Positions 32,239 to 41,280 of a stretch of DNA of 64,000 nt are shown here, piece after piece. Below the pieces are notes generated by a model, which was given only the letters and a program-made list of their open reading frames with translations, did no database searches and had not been told where the DNA came from. This DNA comes from a virus. Both the position numbers and the translations under genes were made by a program. Numbering within the stretch: position 1 is the first letter of the stretch; the number at the start of each line of letters is the position of its first letter. The stretch spans positions 58,518 through 122,517 of IMG/VR virus record IMGVR_UViG_3300026521_000471. One strand, written 5' to 3'.

Positions 32239-32841
32239 ATGATAATCAGAAAACTATTTAAATTTGAAGGTGCACATATTGTGAGAAATTGTTCATCAGT
32301 AAGATGTAAGAAATCAATCCACGGACACAGCTATGTTGTTGAAGTATTTTTCACAGCAAAGGGTTTTGATAATGGACAAATGTTATTAGACTTTGGTTTA
32401 ATGAAAGGAACTATCAAAGATATAGTTGATTCTTTCGACCATGCTTATTCTATGTGGAATAAAGAGAGTGATGAATTCCAAAAATTTATGATGGAAAATT
32501 CAGATAGATATATTACTATGCCAGTATCACCAAGTGCAGAAGCATACTCACTAATGTTATTATTTATTATTGATAGAATTGTTAAAGCGACTGAATTTAA
32601 TAATGGCGAACAAGGTGTGGAGGTATCAAGTGTCAGGGTTGCAGAAACTGTAACCGGTTGGGCTGAGTCTTTTAGAGATGATTTAGATTGGGTAGATTTT
32701 AAGTTAGAAGATATAGTATTTTCAGATGGAGTTAAAGCTGAATGGAATAACCCAGAAATGTATGATAAATTAATATCGTTTCATTCTGATAGTTCTTTAC
32801 CTAAACCATTTATAAACTCACCGGTAGAACAGCAGGTTTAA
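32239..32841 (+). CDS. queD: QueD-like 6-carboxytetrahydropterin synthase
   Basis: 200 residues. FEGAHIVRNCSSVRCKKSIHGHSY at the N-terminus carries the zinc His residues and catalytic Cys of QueD; L-L-D-F-G-x-M-K follows near 55; DHAY near 76; and a late V-R-V-A-E-T with the conserved Glu near 136. QueD makes 6-carboxy-tetrahydropterin, substrate for QueE, on the way to preQ0. Together with QueE and the DpdA-like genes it supports phage synthesis of a 7-deazaguanine base. No QueC or GTP cyclohydrolase gene is visible in this window. Confidence 0.9.
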   Translation: MIIRKLFKFEGAHIVRNCSSVRCKKSIHGHSYVVEVFFTAKGFDNGQMLLDFGLMKGTIKDIVDSFDHAYSMWNKESDEFQKFMMENSDRYITMPVSPSAEAYSLMLLFIIDRIVKATEFNNGEQGVEVSSVRVAETVTGWAESFRDDLDWVDFKLEDIVFSDGVKAEWNNPEMYDKLISFHSDSSLPKPFINSPVEQQV

Positions 32842-32843
32842 CA

Positions 32844-32954
32844 ATGTTTTGTGAAATCTGTAAGTGAGGTGAGAATTGTTATAATAGTACTAAGGAATAC
32901 CTAAGAGTACATTGTAACTTTCACAGCCAATCTTTTCCAGAAAAACATAATTGA
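32844..32954 (+). pseudogene. Possible frameshifted small zinc-finger gene
   Basis: MFCEICK begins at 32844 and stops early; after a frame change the sequence encodes a Cys/His-rich stretch ending FHSQSFPEKHN. Together they resemble a small C2HC-type phage zinc protein broken by a one-base shift. Alternatively chance. Confidence 0.35.
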
Positions 32955-32988
32955 GTAGATTTAAAGAAAAGAAGATAAAGGGGGGGTA

Positions 32989-33303
32989 ATGAACGAATTT
33001 ATAATTACTGATATTCGCACTCAGATGGATTATAATGAAATGTCGTTTAATGGCTATACTCAAATAGATGGTATGGGTGTACCATCTGTTGAATTAACTC
33101 TTAGACCAAGAATACCAGATACAGAACTTTTAAGAAAACTTTCAAATATTGTTCAAGCCGGGCGAACAGTTATTCTCAATGATGCAGAATATCATTCATT
33201 ATTGGGCGAATTCAAAGATGAATTTATTATTTTTATGAACGAAAAATATCCTGAAAAAGTATTAGCAAAACCTGAATCATGGGATAAGTTAATAAATTTT
33301 TAA
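32989..33303 (+). CDS. Unknown protein (104 aa)
   Basis: Starts behind a very strong G-rich site (GGGGGGG, 32980s). Beta-rich first half, helical second half. Not recognised. Confidence 0.65.
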   Translation: MNEFIITDIRTQMDYNEMSFNGYTQIDGMGVPSVELTLRPRIPDTELLRKLSNIVQAGRTVILNDAEYHSLLGEFKDEFIIFMNEKYPEKVLAKPESWDKLINF

Positions 33304-33346
33304 GTAAGATTATATTATAATTGATTAATATTTAAAAAGGGACAAT

Positions 33347-33940
33347 ATGAATATAAAATCTGAACTTAAAAAGAATCAAAATAAATTTCTACCATTTTTG
33401 ACATTACCTACTATACTATTTGCTTTAATTACAGCTATAGCTATATCAATTCTTACATTTCTTGTCGGGCAAGTATTATGGTTTAAGTTACTTTTTATAA
33501 TTCTCTCAATAATAGGTGTGCTTGTTTATGTTTATGATAACAATAGAGATAAAAAAGATAAGTCCTATACTCTTAAACAAGGGTGGACATATACAATCCT
33601 TGTACTTATTTTTTTAGAAATGCCACTATATTTGATCGCAAATCAAGAACATACTCTACCTATATCAGTAATATCGGAAATTAAAACTAAAAAAGGTGAT
33701 AAAGTAGATCCAAATTGCGAAAGCAACTGCAAATATAAAAAAATCAAATATTTAAAGCTTAGTCTTTATAACAGAGAAAATAATGAGCAACTGGGTTATA
33801 GAACATTTGATTCTTTAGATGATCCAAGAAGTACTATTTATGATGGTATTGTTTCAAAACACATATACTTTGATTATATACCGTTTTTAGTTTTTGAAGA
33901 AAAATTTAATTACATTTATAAAGATAAATTAAATGACTGA
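33347..33940 (+). CDS. Membrane protein with three hydrophobic segments
   Basis: 197 residues. Hydrophobic segments at about 18-38, 40-60 and 84-100, then a hydrophilic domain of about 95 residues with Cys residues near 124 and 128. Overlaps the next gene by 8 bases. Function unknown. Confidence 0.65.
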   Translation: MNIKSELKKNQNKFLPFLTLPTILFALITAIAISILTFLVGQVLWFKLLFIILSIIGVLVYVYDNNRDKKDKSYTLKQGWTYTILVLIFLEMPLYLIANQEHTLPISVISEIKTKKGDKVDPNCESNCKYKKIKYLKLSLYNRENNEQLGYRTFDSLDDPRSTIYDGIVSKHIYFDYIPFLVFEEKFNYIYKDKLND

Positions 33941-34316
33941 AGATGATTTCAATAATCTAAAAATTGGTGATATTGTTTATAACTATAAAACTGTAAATCC
34001 TAAATATTTAGGGTCTATTAATGCAGCAGTTATAAAAAAAAGAGTTATTTCAATAAACTTGAAAAATGGCAAAAGAGTTATTGGTTTAGAACACGGCGGC
34101 ATTATTATGAAAGCATTTTTGAATAGATTTGAAACCGACAAAAATACACTAATTTATCTAAAACTTAAAGACATAAAAAGAAAATTATTTAACTTGAAAC
34201 AAAGTCAAAATAAAGATGTCGTAACAATACGAGCTGTTGAATATAAATTAGAGAAAATTTTAAATCAAAAAAATGTTAAAAAAGTTTTAGATTTATACCC
34301 AGAAATCTTAATATAG
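33933..34316 (+). CDS. Small unknown protein ending in PEILI
   Basis: 127 residues, basic. An early G-D-I-V-Y-N-Y resembles a small SH3/Kow-like barrel, then a Lys-rich helix, ending YPEILI (shared tail). Translationally coupled to the preceding membrane protein. Confidence 0.65.
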   Translation: MTEDDFNNLKIGDIVYNYKTVNPKYLGSINAAVIKKRVISINLKNGKRVIGLEHGGIIMKAFLNRFETDKNTLIYLKLKDIKRKLFNLKQSQNKDVVTIRAVEYKLEKILNQKNVKKVLDLYPEILI

Positions 34317-34326
34317 GAGCACTACA

Positions 34327-34563
34327 ATGAAAATTAAAATAAAAGATGAAATGGATGATATTAGATTAAAAGTTTCTCATCAAGAACTTTTATTAATTCT
34401 TGATGCTTTAGAAGAATATGATTATGACAAAGTTGATATTGAAGAAATAAACTATAAACTATTTGACAAGGATGAATTTCTTGATAATGATAGTCTTGGC
34501 AAACAATTATATAGAATGATCAAAAAAATTCGCTGTAAAATAGAAGATATTAATCCTTGGTAA
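34327..34563 (+). CDS. Small acidic unknown protein (78 aa)
   Basis: Asp/Glu-rich, helical. Start behind AGGAG. No motif recognised. Confidence 0.6.
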   Translation: MKIKIKDEMDDIRLKVSHQELLLILDALEEYDYDKVDIEEINYKLFDKDEFLDNDSLGKQLYRMIKKIRCKIEDINPW

Positions 34564-34573
34564 TATAAACAAA

Positions 34574-35101
34574 ATGAGATTTTATACTGGTATTGGATCG
34601 AGAGAAACCCCACAAGAAATTTTAGAATATATGAAAAGTATATCAACTCGTCTTAGATTACTTGGTTATATTCTAAGAAGTGGTGGAGCCGATGGTGCTG
34701 ATAAAGCATTTGAATCAAATGCAAAAAGACTTAAAGAGATTTACCTGCCCTGGAAAGGTTTTAATAACAATGATAGTGATTTATACAATATCGATAATAA
34801 CGCATTAGAATTAGCTTCCCATTTACATCCTGGATGGGATTATTTGAAACAAGGTGCTAGAAAACTTATGGCGAGAAATTGTTACCAAGTTTTAGGTGCA
34901 GATTTAGAAACACCCTCCGATTTTGTTATTTGTTGGACTCCAGATGGTTGTGAAACTCATAAAGATAGGAAAAACAAAACTGGTGGTACAGGTCAAGCAA
35001 TTTCTTTAGCAAATTTAGCCGAAATTAGAGTATATAATTTATTTAATGATGAATCTATTGATGAATTAGAAAACTTATTATCTAAATTGGAAAATCAATG
35101 A
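34574..35101 (+). CDS. SLOG-family nucleotide-binding protein
   Basis: 175 residues. G-I-G-S-R-E-T-P at the start, G-G-A-D-G-A-D near 38 and a G-G-T-G-Q-A-I stretch near 138 are typical of the SLOG Rossmann-like superfamily (DprA/LOG/TIR-linked nucleotide sensors). Such proteins bind nucleotides or NAD-derived signals; stand-alone phage members could act as sponges. Function unproven. Confidence 0.75.
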   Translation: MRFYTGIGSRETPQEILEYMKSISTRLRLLGYILRSGGADGADKAFESNAKRLKEIYLPWKGFNNNDSDLYNIDNNALELASHLHPGWDYLKQGARKLMARNCYQVLGADLETPSDFVICWTPDGCETHKDRKNKTGGTGQAISLANLAEIRVYNLFNDESIDELENLLSKLENQ

Positions 35102-35346
35102 AACAATTTATAGGTTACAACGGTAAGGTTGTTGAAGTAGAATCTATCTGTGGCTATTATAATAGAACTATGAGTGTCGAACTTAAAGATGGTACAAGAA
35201 TATCTGGTATTAATACTATCTATCATTGTGATAGAAATGGAAAATCGTTATCAACCAATGAATATTTAAATTGGAATGATGATTTTTTCCCATATGAAAA
35301 TGGGATATTTAAAAGTGAAAGGTTAAAGAAAAATGAAAGAAATTAA
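35098..35346 (+). CDS. Small unknown protein (82 aa)
   Basis: ATGA overlap with the SLOG gene. Beta-rich with aromatic residues. Not recognised. Confidence 0.6.
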   Translation: MKQFIGYNGKVVEVESICGYYNRTMSVELKDGTRISGINTIYHCDRNGKSLSTNEYLNWNDDFFPYENGIFKSERLKKNERN

Positions 35347-35533
35347 GAGAGTGTCATTTAGAATCTTAGAAAAAGAAGGAACAGATATGGATCCGTACAT
35401 ATCAGATGAAATTGAAGATATCATGGATACGTATAGAATAAAAGAAAAAAATATTATTAATATAACCGAAAACAAAATTGGCGAAACATACCATATTTCA
35501 ATTTATTATCGCAAAAAGTTTAAGGCTAAATAA
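35333..35533 (+). CDS. Small unknown protein (66 aa)
   Basis: Overlaps the previous gene by 14 bases. Charged, with alternating helix and strand pattern. Not recognised. Confidence 0.55.
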   Translation: MKEIKRVSFRILEKEGTDMDPYISDEIEDIMDTYRIKEKNIINITENKIGETYHISIYYRKKFKAK

Positions 35534-35569
35534 ATGTTAATATTTGTATAATTAAGGAAAGGATTAAAT

Positions 35570-35836
35570 ATGTCTAAATTTATTATTCATAGAAAAGACA
35601 ATATCTTGGAAATTGTTGATAAAGATATACGTTTAAAATTTTATGGAAATGTAGTTAATAGTTTTTGTAATTATATAAAAGATAGCAAAATTGTTAATAC
35701 AGCTTTTACAAATGAACAATGGATTGCATCAAATAAAATTAATAAACATTATGAGAATGAAATAACTCTTAAACGAAAAGATAAAATAATAACATTTTAT
35801 AGCTCTCAGATACCTGATGGCTTGAACTATTTTTAA
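35570..35836 (+). CDS. Small unknown protein (88 aa)
   Basis: Preceded by GTATAAT (about 35547) and GGAAAGGA. Basic beta-rich product. Ends 10 bases before aspS. Confidence 0.6.
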   Translation: MSKFIIHRKDNILEIVDKDIRLKFYGNVVNSFCNYIKDSKIVNTAFTNEQWIASNKINKHYENEITLKRKDKIITFYSSQIPDGLNYF

Positions 35837-35846
35837 AAGGAAAGAA

Positions 35847-37697
35847 ATGAGAACAAACTATAATTTAGAAATTAGAAAAAATTATATAGATAAGGAAGTT
35901 ACGGTTTCGGGGTGGGTTAATTCAATCCGTGACCATGGTGGCGTTTACTTTATTGATTTAAGAGATACTTCCGGTATTGTACAAATTGTTGCAAATCCAA
36001 CTTCTTTAACAGAAGATGAATATGAAAAGTATCACGCTTTAAGAGATGAGTGGGTAATTGAAGTTACTGGTAAAGTTAGACTTCGTGGAGAAGGTCTTGA
36101 AAATCCAAAATTATTAACTGGTGAAATTGAAATTGTTGCAGAAGATTTAAAAATTCTAAGTAAAGCAAAAACATTACCGTTCCAACCTGGAGACGAATCT
36201 GTTAATGATGATTTAAAGCTTAAATACAGATATTTGGATATGAGAGATAACAAACTGCAGGATACTCTTACTAAAAGAAGTGATATGGCGTTTAATATCA
36301 GAGTTGCTCTGCATAACGAATTAGATTATGCGGAAATCGAAACTCCAATCTTAATGAAGTCATCTGAAGGTGGAGCAGAAGAAGTATATGCCACTTCTAA
36401 ACTATTTCCTGGAGAATTCTATTCACTGCCACAATCACCACAATTATATAAACAGTTACTTATGATTGGTGGGAGAGAAAAGTATTATTCATTTGCAAAA
36501 TGCTTTAGAGCTGAAAGTGCTCGTAAAGATAGAAACATCGAATTCACACAAATAGATATGGAACGATCTTTTTCAGATAGAAATGGTATTTTAAAAGATG
36601 TTACTAAAGTTTTAACTGCAGCTTTTGAAACAACCAATGTCGATTTTGATAAAATTAATAATGATGTTAGAGAAACAGTCCGGTGGCTTGATAGTATTAG
36701 TATTGAAGGTGAAATTGATTCTTCAGCTGATATTTTAATTCCTATGATCAAATACAATGACGCATTAAACTACTTCGGTAGTGATAAGCCGGATTTACGT
36801 TTCAAAATGTCATTGATTGAAGCTAAGAAACTTTTTATTAATACTGATTTTACGGTTTTTAAAGATATTGCTAAAAAGGATAATACAGTTGTTAAAGCTT
36901 TAGTGGCTAAAAATGCAGACTATCCAGACAAACTATCTAAAAAGAAAATTAAAGATTTAGAAAAATTTGTTAGTGAATTTGGAGCTAAAGGTTTAGCTTA
37001 TTTTCAAATGAAAGAAGAAGGCCTAAAAGGTCCTTTAACTAAATTTCTAAAACAAGTGGATTTAGATTTAATCCAAATTGAATGTGAATTAGAAGTAGGT
37101 GATATTGTTTTCTTTGGAGCAGGTGATAAAGATACCGTTTTAGATTACATGGGTCGACTAAGAATTAAAATAGCAGAAGAGTTAAATTTAATTAATGATA
37201 AATTCATACCATTATTTGTTACTGATTTTCCTATGTTTGAAAAAGGTAAAGACGGCACAATTAAAGCTATGCACCATCCATTTACAGCACCTATAATGGA
37301 ATCTTATACAAATTATTTAAATGATGAATGTGACCTTACAGAAATTCTTACTGATAGTTATGATCTTGTTTTAAATGGTGTGGAATTAGGTGGTGGTTCA
37401 GTAAGAATTTATGATGAAGAGTTACAAGAAAATATATTTAAGATTATGGGGCTTACTGATGAGGAAATAAAAGAAAAATTTGGTTTCTTTACAGAGGCTT
37501 TACAGTATGGTACTCCGCCACATTGTGGATTTGCTTTTGGTTTTGATAGATTAGTTTCACTATTATTAAAAAAAGAAACTATTAGAGAAGTAATAGCATT
37601 TCCTAAAAATCAAAGTGGTCTATGTCCTATGTCTGAATCACCAAATAAACCGGATGTTAATCAATTAAAAGAATTAGGTTTAAGAATAAAATCTTAA
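35847..37697 (+). CDS. aspS: Aspartyl-tRNA synthetase
   Basis: 616 residues, the normal length of a bacterial AspRS. The N-terminal OB fold (about 1-105) starts R-K-N-Y-I-D-K-E-V-T-V-S-G-W-V. Class II motif 2 is visible as FRAESARKDRNIEFTQIDME (about 215-234); the usual F-R-D-E-D-x-R is changed to F-R-A-E-S-A-R. SLPQSPQLYKQLLM lies before it. A bacterial GAD insertion (about 280-400) and motif 3 (FGFDRLVSLL near 565) are present. It would charge the two phage tRNA-Asp genes (24096, 24726). The gene is intact; a full synthetase is rare in phages. Confidence 0.93.
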   Translation: MRTNYNLEIRKNYIDKEVTVSGWVNSIRDHGGVYFIDLRDTSGIVQIVANPTSLTEDEYEKYHALRDEWVIEVTGKVRLRGEGLENPKLLTGEIEIVAEDLKILSKAKTLPFQPGDESVNDDLKLKYRYLDMRDNKLQDTLTKRSDMAFNIRVALHNELDYAEIETPILMKSSEGGAEEVYATSKLFPGEFYSLPQSPQLYKQLLMIGGREKYYSFAKCFRAESARKDRNIEFTQIDMERSFSDRNGILKDVTKVLTAAFETTNVDFDKINNDVRETVRWLDSISIEGEIDSSADILIPMIKYNDALNYFGSDKPDLRFKMSLIEAKKLFINTDFTVFKDIAKKDNTVVKALVAKNADYPDKLSKKKIKDLEKFVSEFGAKGLAYFQMKEEGLKGPLTKFLKQVDLDLIQIECELEVGDIVFFGAGDKDTVLDYMGRLRIKIAEELNLINDKFIPLFVTDFPMFEKGKDGTIKAMHHPFTAPIMESYTNYLNDECDLTEILTDSYDLVLNGVELGGGSVRIYDEELQENIFKIMGLTDEEIKEKFGFFTEALQYGTPPHCGFAFGFDRLVSLLLKKETIREVIAFPKNQSGLCPMSESPNKPDVNQLKELGLRIKS

Positions 37698-37715
37698 AAC
37701 ATATATTAAAGTTTT

Positions 37716-37738
37716 TTTAAGACTCTTCTTATTATAAT
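37716..37738 (+). promoter_or_regulatory. Promoter
   Basis: TTTAAG (37716-37721) and TATAAT (37733-37738), 22 bases before start 37760. Confidence 0.75.
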
Positions 37739-37759
37739 ATGTAATAAGGAGTCTTAAAA

Positions 37760-38353
37760 ATGACAATTATACAAGCAACTCGACAAATTATTAGAATTTA
37801 TATACCAATTATAGAAGATGCATTTATCAAATCAACTAAAAAGTCAAAAACTAAAAATTTATTTATAATTCTATCAATGTGCCATACTATTTTAGATAAT
37901 ACTTATGATGAAGATATAAATCAAACCAAAAATAAAATGACTGATGATAAAATTAGTAGATGGTTGGGTTTTATACAAGGTATTATGAAAGTTTATAATA
38001 TTTTAGATATTGAAACTGAAAGAAATACAACCAGAGCATTATTTCATAAAGTTTATAGCGATAATAATATCGAAAAACCTATATCGATTACAGCTAAATT
38101 TAATGATATAATATTCCATATTGTAGATATGCAAGATTTTAATAATCGATGTGTTAAAAAGTATAATGTTAGATCTTATAAAGAACTTTCTAAGGACAAA
38201 TTATTAAAAATTTGTTTTAAAATTATGAAGAAAAGTAAACCCAGAGTTTACAAAATGTTAAAAAAATTAAACTATACTTATGAGTTTAGAACTGAAAATC
38301 CAAACATATATTCATTTGTTTTTATCAATCCAAGGTTAAAAAATGATTCTTGA
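37760..38353 (+). CDS. Unknown basic helical protein (197 aa)
   Basis: Own promoter. Lys-rich, helical, soluble. Overlaps the next gene by 11 bases. Not recognised. Confidence 0.65.
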   Translation: MTIIQATRQIIRIYIPIIEDAFIKSTKKSKTKNLFIILSMCHTILDNTYDEDINQTKNKMTDDKISRWLGFIQGIMKVYNILDIETERNTTRALFHKVYSDNNIEKPISITAKFNDIIFHIVDMQDFNNRCVKKYNVRSYKELSKDKLLKICFKIMKKSKPRVYKMLKKLNYTYEFRTENPNIYSFVFINPRLKNDS

Positions 38354-38621
38354 TGAATTTATCGATTATATAAATCTAGGTTTTTATTTTAAAGCTCATG
38401 AACTACTCGAAGAAAACTTATGGATAAAAAATGATAAGAGTAAGAAGAATTTATATTATAAGGGTTTGGTCAATGCTGCCGTTGCAATGGAACTTATTAA
38501 AAGAGGGAAAATAGAACAAGGGAAAAAAGTCTGGAAAACATATTTAAAATACAAAATAGATTCCTTCTATGAATTAAACTTTAGAGTTGAAAGAGCATAT
38601 GAAAAACTTACTAAATTTTAA
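38343..38621 (+). CDS. DUF309-like protein
   Basis: 92 residues. F-Y-F-K-A-H-E-L-L-E-E-N-L-W near 18 and Y-K-G-L-V-N-A-A-V-A near 40 match the DUF309 helical family. Role unknown. Confidence 0.65.
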   Translation: MILDEFIDYINLGFYFKAHELLEENLWIKNDKSKKNLYYKGLVNAAVAMELIKRGKIEQGKKVWKTYLKYKIDSFYELNFRVERAYEKLTKF

Positions 38622-38832
38622 AAACTTAAAATGGTTAGCATCAATTATAGGATTTATAGGAGCTATGACTATCGCACTTAATACACCATATTCTAAATAT
38701 GCTTTTATGATGTTTATTATATCATCAACCATATGGATAATAGCAGGTTATAAAGTTCGTGATTGGGCATTAGTATTTCTTAATATTGGCTTTTTTATAG
38801 TCGATATTATTGGTTTATGGAGGTGGTTTTAA
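38599..38832 (+). CDS. Small membrane protein, three segments (77 aa)
   Basis: ATG 38599 preferred over the TTG at 38587. Three hydrophobic segments with R-D-W-A near 48 and a final G-L-W-R-W-F. The layout resembles small bacterial inner-membrane proteins; a relation to half a PnuC-type transporter is possible but weak. Confidence 0.6.
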   Translation: MKNLLNFKNLKWLASIIGFIGAMTIALNTPYSKYAFMMFIISSTIWIIAGYKVRDWALVFLNIGFFIVDIIGLWRWF

Positions 38833-39312
38833 ATGGGAAAAGGTAATTATAATGGTAAACCTCACGAAATGGTTATGTTCTTTTTAAATAAAGACTTTGA
38901 CATTGATTGTGATTTATCACCTTTTATCAAACAAAATAATATTTTTATTAGTACTATTAAATACCAAAATTACAAATTTATTTTTGAAACCAAACATTTT
39001 AATATCAATATTCTAGCCGAAGAGATAATAGAAAAACTTTCAGAGTTAAATATAAAAGACTTTCAATATAAAATTATTTACGATAATGCTCTAAGACGAG
39101 ATGCTATTTCTGTCTTATATGAAAAAATCAACCATAAAAATTTTGATATTGACATCGGATTTACTTATTTTAACCCCTATCTATCAGAATATAGTATTTT
39201 AATTTCAATAAACGGTCATAAATCTACTTATAAAACAGGTAAATTAAATGAACCCCATATTATGAATATAGGACACCTTTATATGAATTTATTTCCCGAA
39301 TATACTATCTAA
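38833..39312 (+). CDS. Unknown protein ending in PEYTI
   Basis: 159 residues, starts directly after the previous stop. Alpha/beta content, His- and Phe-rich. Ends LFPEYTI, the shared C-terminal motif. Function unknown. Confidence 0.65.
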   Translation: MGKGNYNGKPHEMVMFFLNKDFDIDCDLSPFIKQNNIFISTIKYQNYKFIFETKHFNINILAEEIIEKLSELNIKDFQYKIIYDNALRRDAISVLYEKINHKNFDIDIGFTYFNPYLSEYSILISINGHKSTYKTGKLNEPHIMNIGHLYMNLFPEYTI

Positions 39313-39350
39313 TTTTTGTATAATTAATATAAAAATGTTAAGGAAACTGT

Positions 39351-40904
39351 ATGGCTAAAACTAAATTAGTAAATGGTGTTAAACTTGATTATGTTGCCGG
39401 TTCTTTTGCCAGTTTTGCCAAAATTAATAATTCTAATAAAGAACTGAAAGAAGAAAATATTAAAGATTATATAGGACTTATGAAATTTATAGAAGGTAAG
39501 CTCAAGGGTTATATAAATGTTAGCACTTTATTTAATGCTTATCAAGAAGAAGGGGATGGTCGATCTATAAAAGAACATAATAATTTTGGTTATGATAAAG
39601 TTTATGCTGATTCTGGTGGATTACAAGTCCTTACAGCAGGTAAAACTATCAATGATGAAGTTAAAGAAAAAGTTTATACAGTCCAAGCTAAATATTCAGA
39701 CTATGCTATGACATTTGATGAAATGCCTATAATGATAGCTAAAGACTTAGGTAAAAAATCAAAAATCGGCGATTATGGACAAGTCTTTGTTGATGAGTTA
39801 GTAGAGAAAAATGCGGAATTATCTGCAATGCATATTCAAAAACAAATAGATATGTTTGAATCATTAAATACATCCACTAAAATTTTACCAATCATACATG
39901 GATATGACATTGATTCATATTTACGTTATGCTAAATCTATTTTTAATAACCTAGATCATATAGGACATCATATTCAAGGGATGTCTATTGCATCGTTAAG
40001 TGGTCATGCGGATAATAAAGTGGGGATAATGAAAGTATTTGACTTTGTGCCAAAGATATTAAATAGTGGTGAGATTAATCCTCAATATTTAGAACATATT
40101 CATTTACTAGGTGTTGCATCTTCACAAAGAATAATACCTATTATTATGATGATTAAAAAAGGATTATTACCAATTAAAACACTTTCATTTGATAGCACCG
40201 CAATAACAAAAGCATACACATTTGGTAGAGCATATCAGACCATAGAAGAATATAAAAATCCGAGGGACTTTAGTACAGAAGTAACATTAAAAAGTTATAA
40301 AAATAAAGAGTTTCCAAACATAAAACAATTATATCAGAGTATGTATGATACGTTTAAAGATTATGAAAATTTTATGTTTGATGATTGGGAAGATATAGCA
40401 AAACATTCACCAAATAATGGCGATAAACGGGCTTTAAAAGATCAATATTTGGAAGAAGGCTTAGAATATCAAAGAAAATACTTACAGCAAGTAAGGATAG
40501 CTAATCTATATCATCATTATACTTATGTTTCCATGCTAGAAGGCTATATTGACGATGAACTTAGTATAACAGAATTGTTTGGTTATAATAAAACTGTTGA
40601 AACTATGATGCAATCATTTGAGAGTGTAAACACACTTGAAGAATTATCAGAAATGTGCGAATATTTTTATAATTTTGCTAAAGTCGGTCGAACAGATTTA
40701 AGAATTAAAAAAGTAAAAACGGTTAAAGAGTTTAAAGAAAAATATGAAGAAGAAGGTATTGATGTATATGCGGAATTAGGTATCGACAAAGACGTTGAAA
40801 TCCTAAGTGAAGAATTAAAAAAACCTTGGATTAAATCTTCAATAAAAAGAGCAAAAGGGGAAGATTATCCTCATGGTGAGGAACCAACCAATGCACTTTT
40901 TTAA
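39351..40904 (+). CDS. dpdA: DpdA-like transglycosylase A
   Basis: 517 residues. YADSGGLQVLT near 84-94 is the D-S-G-G-x-Q substrate motif of the tRNA-guanine transglycosylase fold; HLLGVA near 250 and SFDST near 280, the likely nucleophile position, follow. The Cys zinc cluster of bacterial TGT is missing, as in phage DpdA enzymes that exchange guanine in DNA for a 7-deazaguanine. Closest relative in the window is copy C (43422); both begin with a matching N-terminal domain and have longer C-terminal tails than B and D. Confidence 0.85.
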   Translation: MAKTKLVNGVKLDYVAGSFASFAKINNSNKELKEENIKDYIGLMKFIEGKLKGYINVSTLFNAYQEEGDGRSIKEHNNFGYDKVYADSGGLQVLTAGKTINDEVKEKVYTVQAKYSDYAMTFDEMPIMIAKDLGKKSKIGDYGQVFVDELVEKNAELSAMHIQKQIDMFESLNTSTKILPIIHGYDIDSYLRYAKSIFNNLDHIGHHIQGMSIASLSGHADNKVGIMKVFDFVPKILNSGEINPQYLEHIHLLGVASSQRIIPIIMMIKKGLLPIKTLSFDSTAITKAYTFGRAYQTIEEYKNPRDFSTEVTLKSYKNKEFPNIKQLYQSMYDTFKDYENFMFDDWEDIAKHSPNNGDKRALKDQYLEEGLEYQRKYLQQVRIANLYHHYTYVSMLEGYIDDELSITELFGYNKTVETMMQSFESVNTLEELSEMCEYFYNFAKVGRTDLRIKKVKTVKEFKEKYEEEGIDVYAELGIDKDVEILSEELKKPWIKSSIKRAKGEDYPHGEEPTNALF

Positions 40905-41268
40905 TAAAATTAAATCATTTATAAAAGGATTAGAATTAACTAAATTCGATAAAATCTTCTTTATAGGATATATTAGTTTATGGATATATTATTTATTTAG
41001 TGGAATGAGTTATTTAACTGCTGGCGGTATATTATTAATTCTTGGAGCATGGCTAGTTTTTAAAGGTGAAATTTTTGTTGCAACTTTAAACTATGTTATA
41101 GCCGATATAATGTGGGTTTTAAATGCTATTAATATAGGTGATAATGAAGGTACTATTTTCATTATAATTGGTATGCTTTTAGGTATTGCAGCAACTTATA
41201 AAATGCAAATTGGATCTTTAGCAAAATCATTAAAAATAGAAAAAAATTGTAAAATAAAACTAAAATAA
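40891..41268 (+). CDS. Small membrane protein (125 aa)
   Basis: ATG 40891 lies inside the end of dpdA-A. Three to four hydrophobic segments with A-D-I-M-W-V-L-N-A-I-N-I-G-D in the third, recalling the small membrane protein at 38599. Basic C-terminus. Function unknown. Confidence 0.6.
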   Translation: MHFFNKIKSFIKGLELTKFDKIFFIGYISLWIYYLFSGMSYLTAGGILLILGAWLVFKGEIFVATLNYVIADIMWVLNAINIGDNEGTIFIIIGMLLGIAATYKMQIGSLAKSLKIEKNCKIKLK

Positions 41269-41280
41269 AAAAGGATTAAT

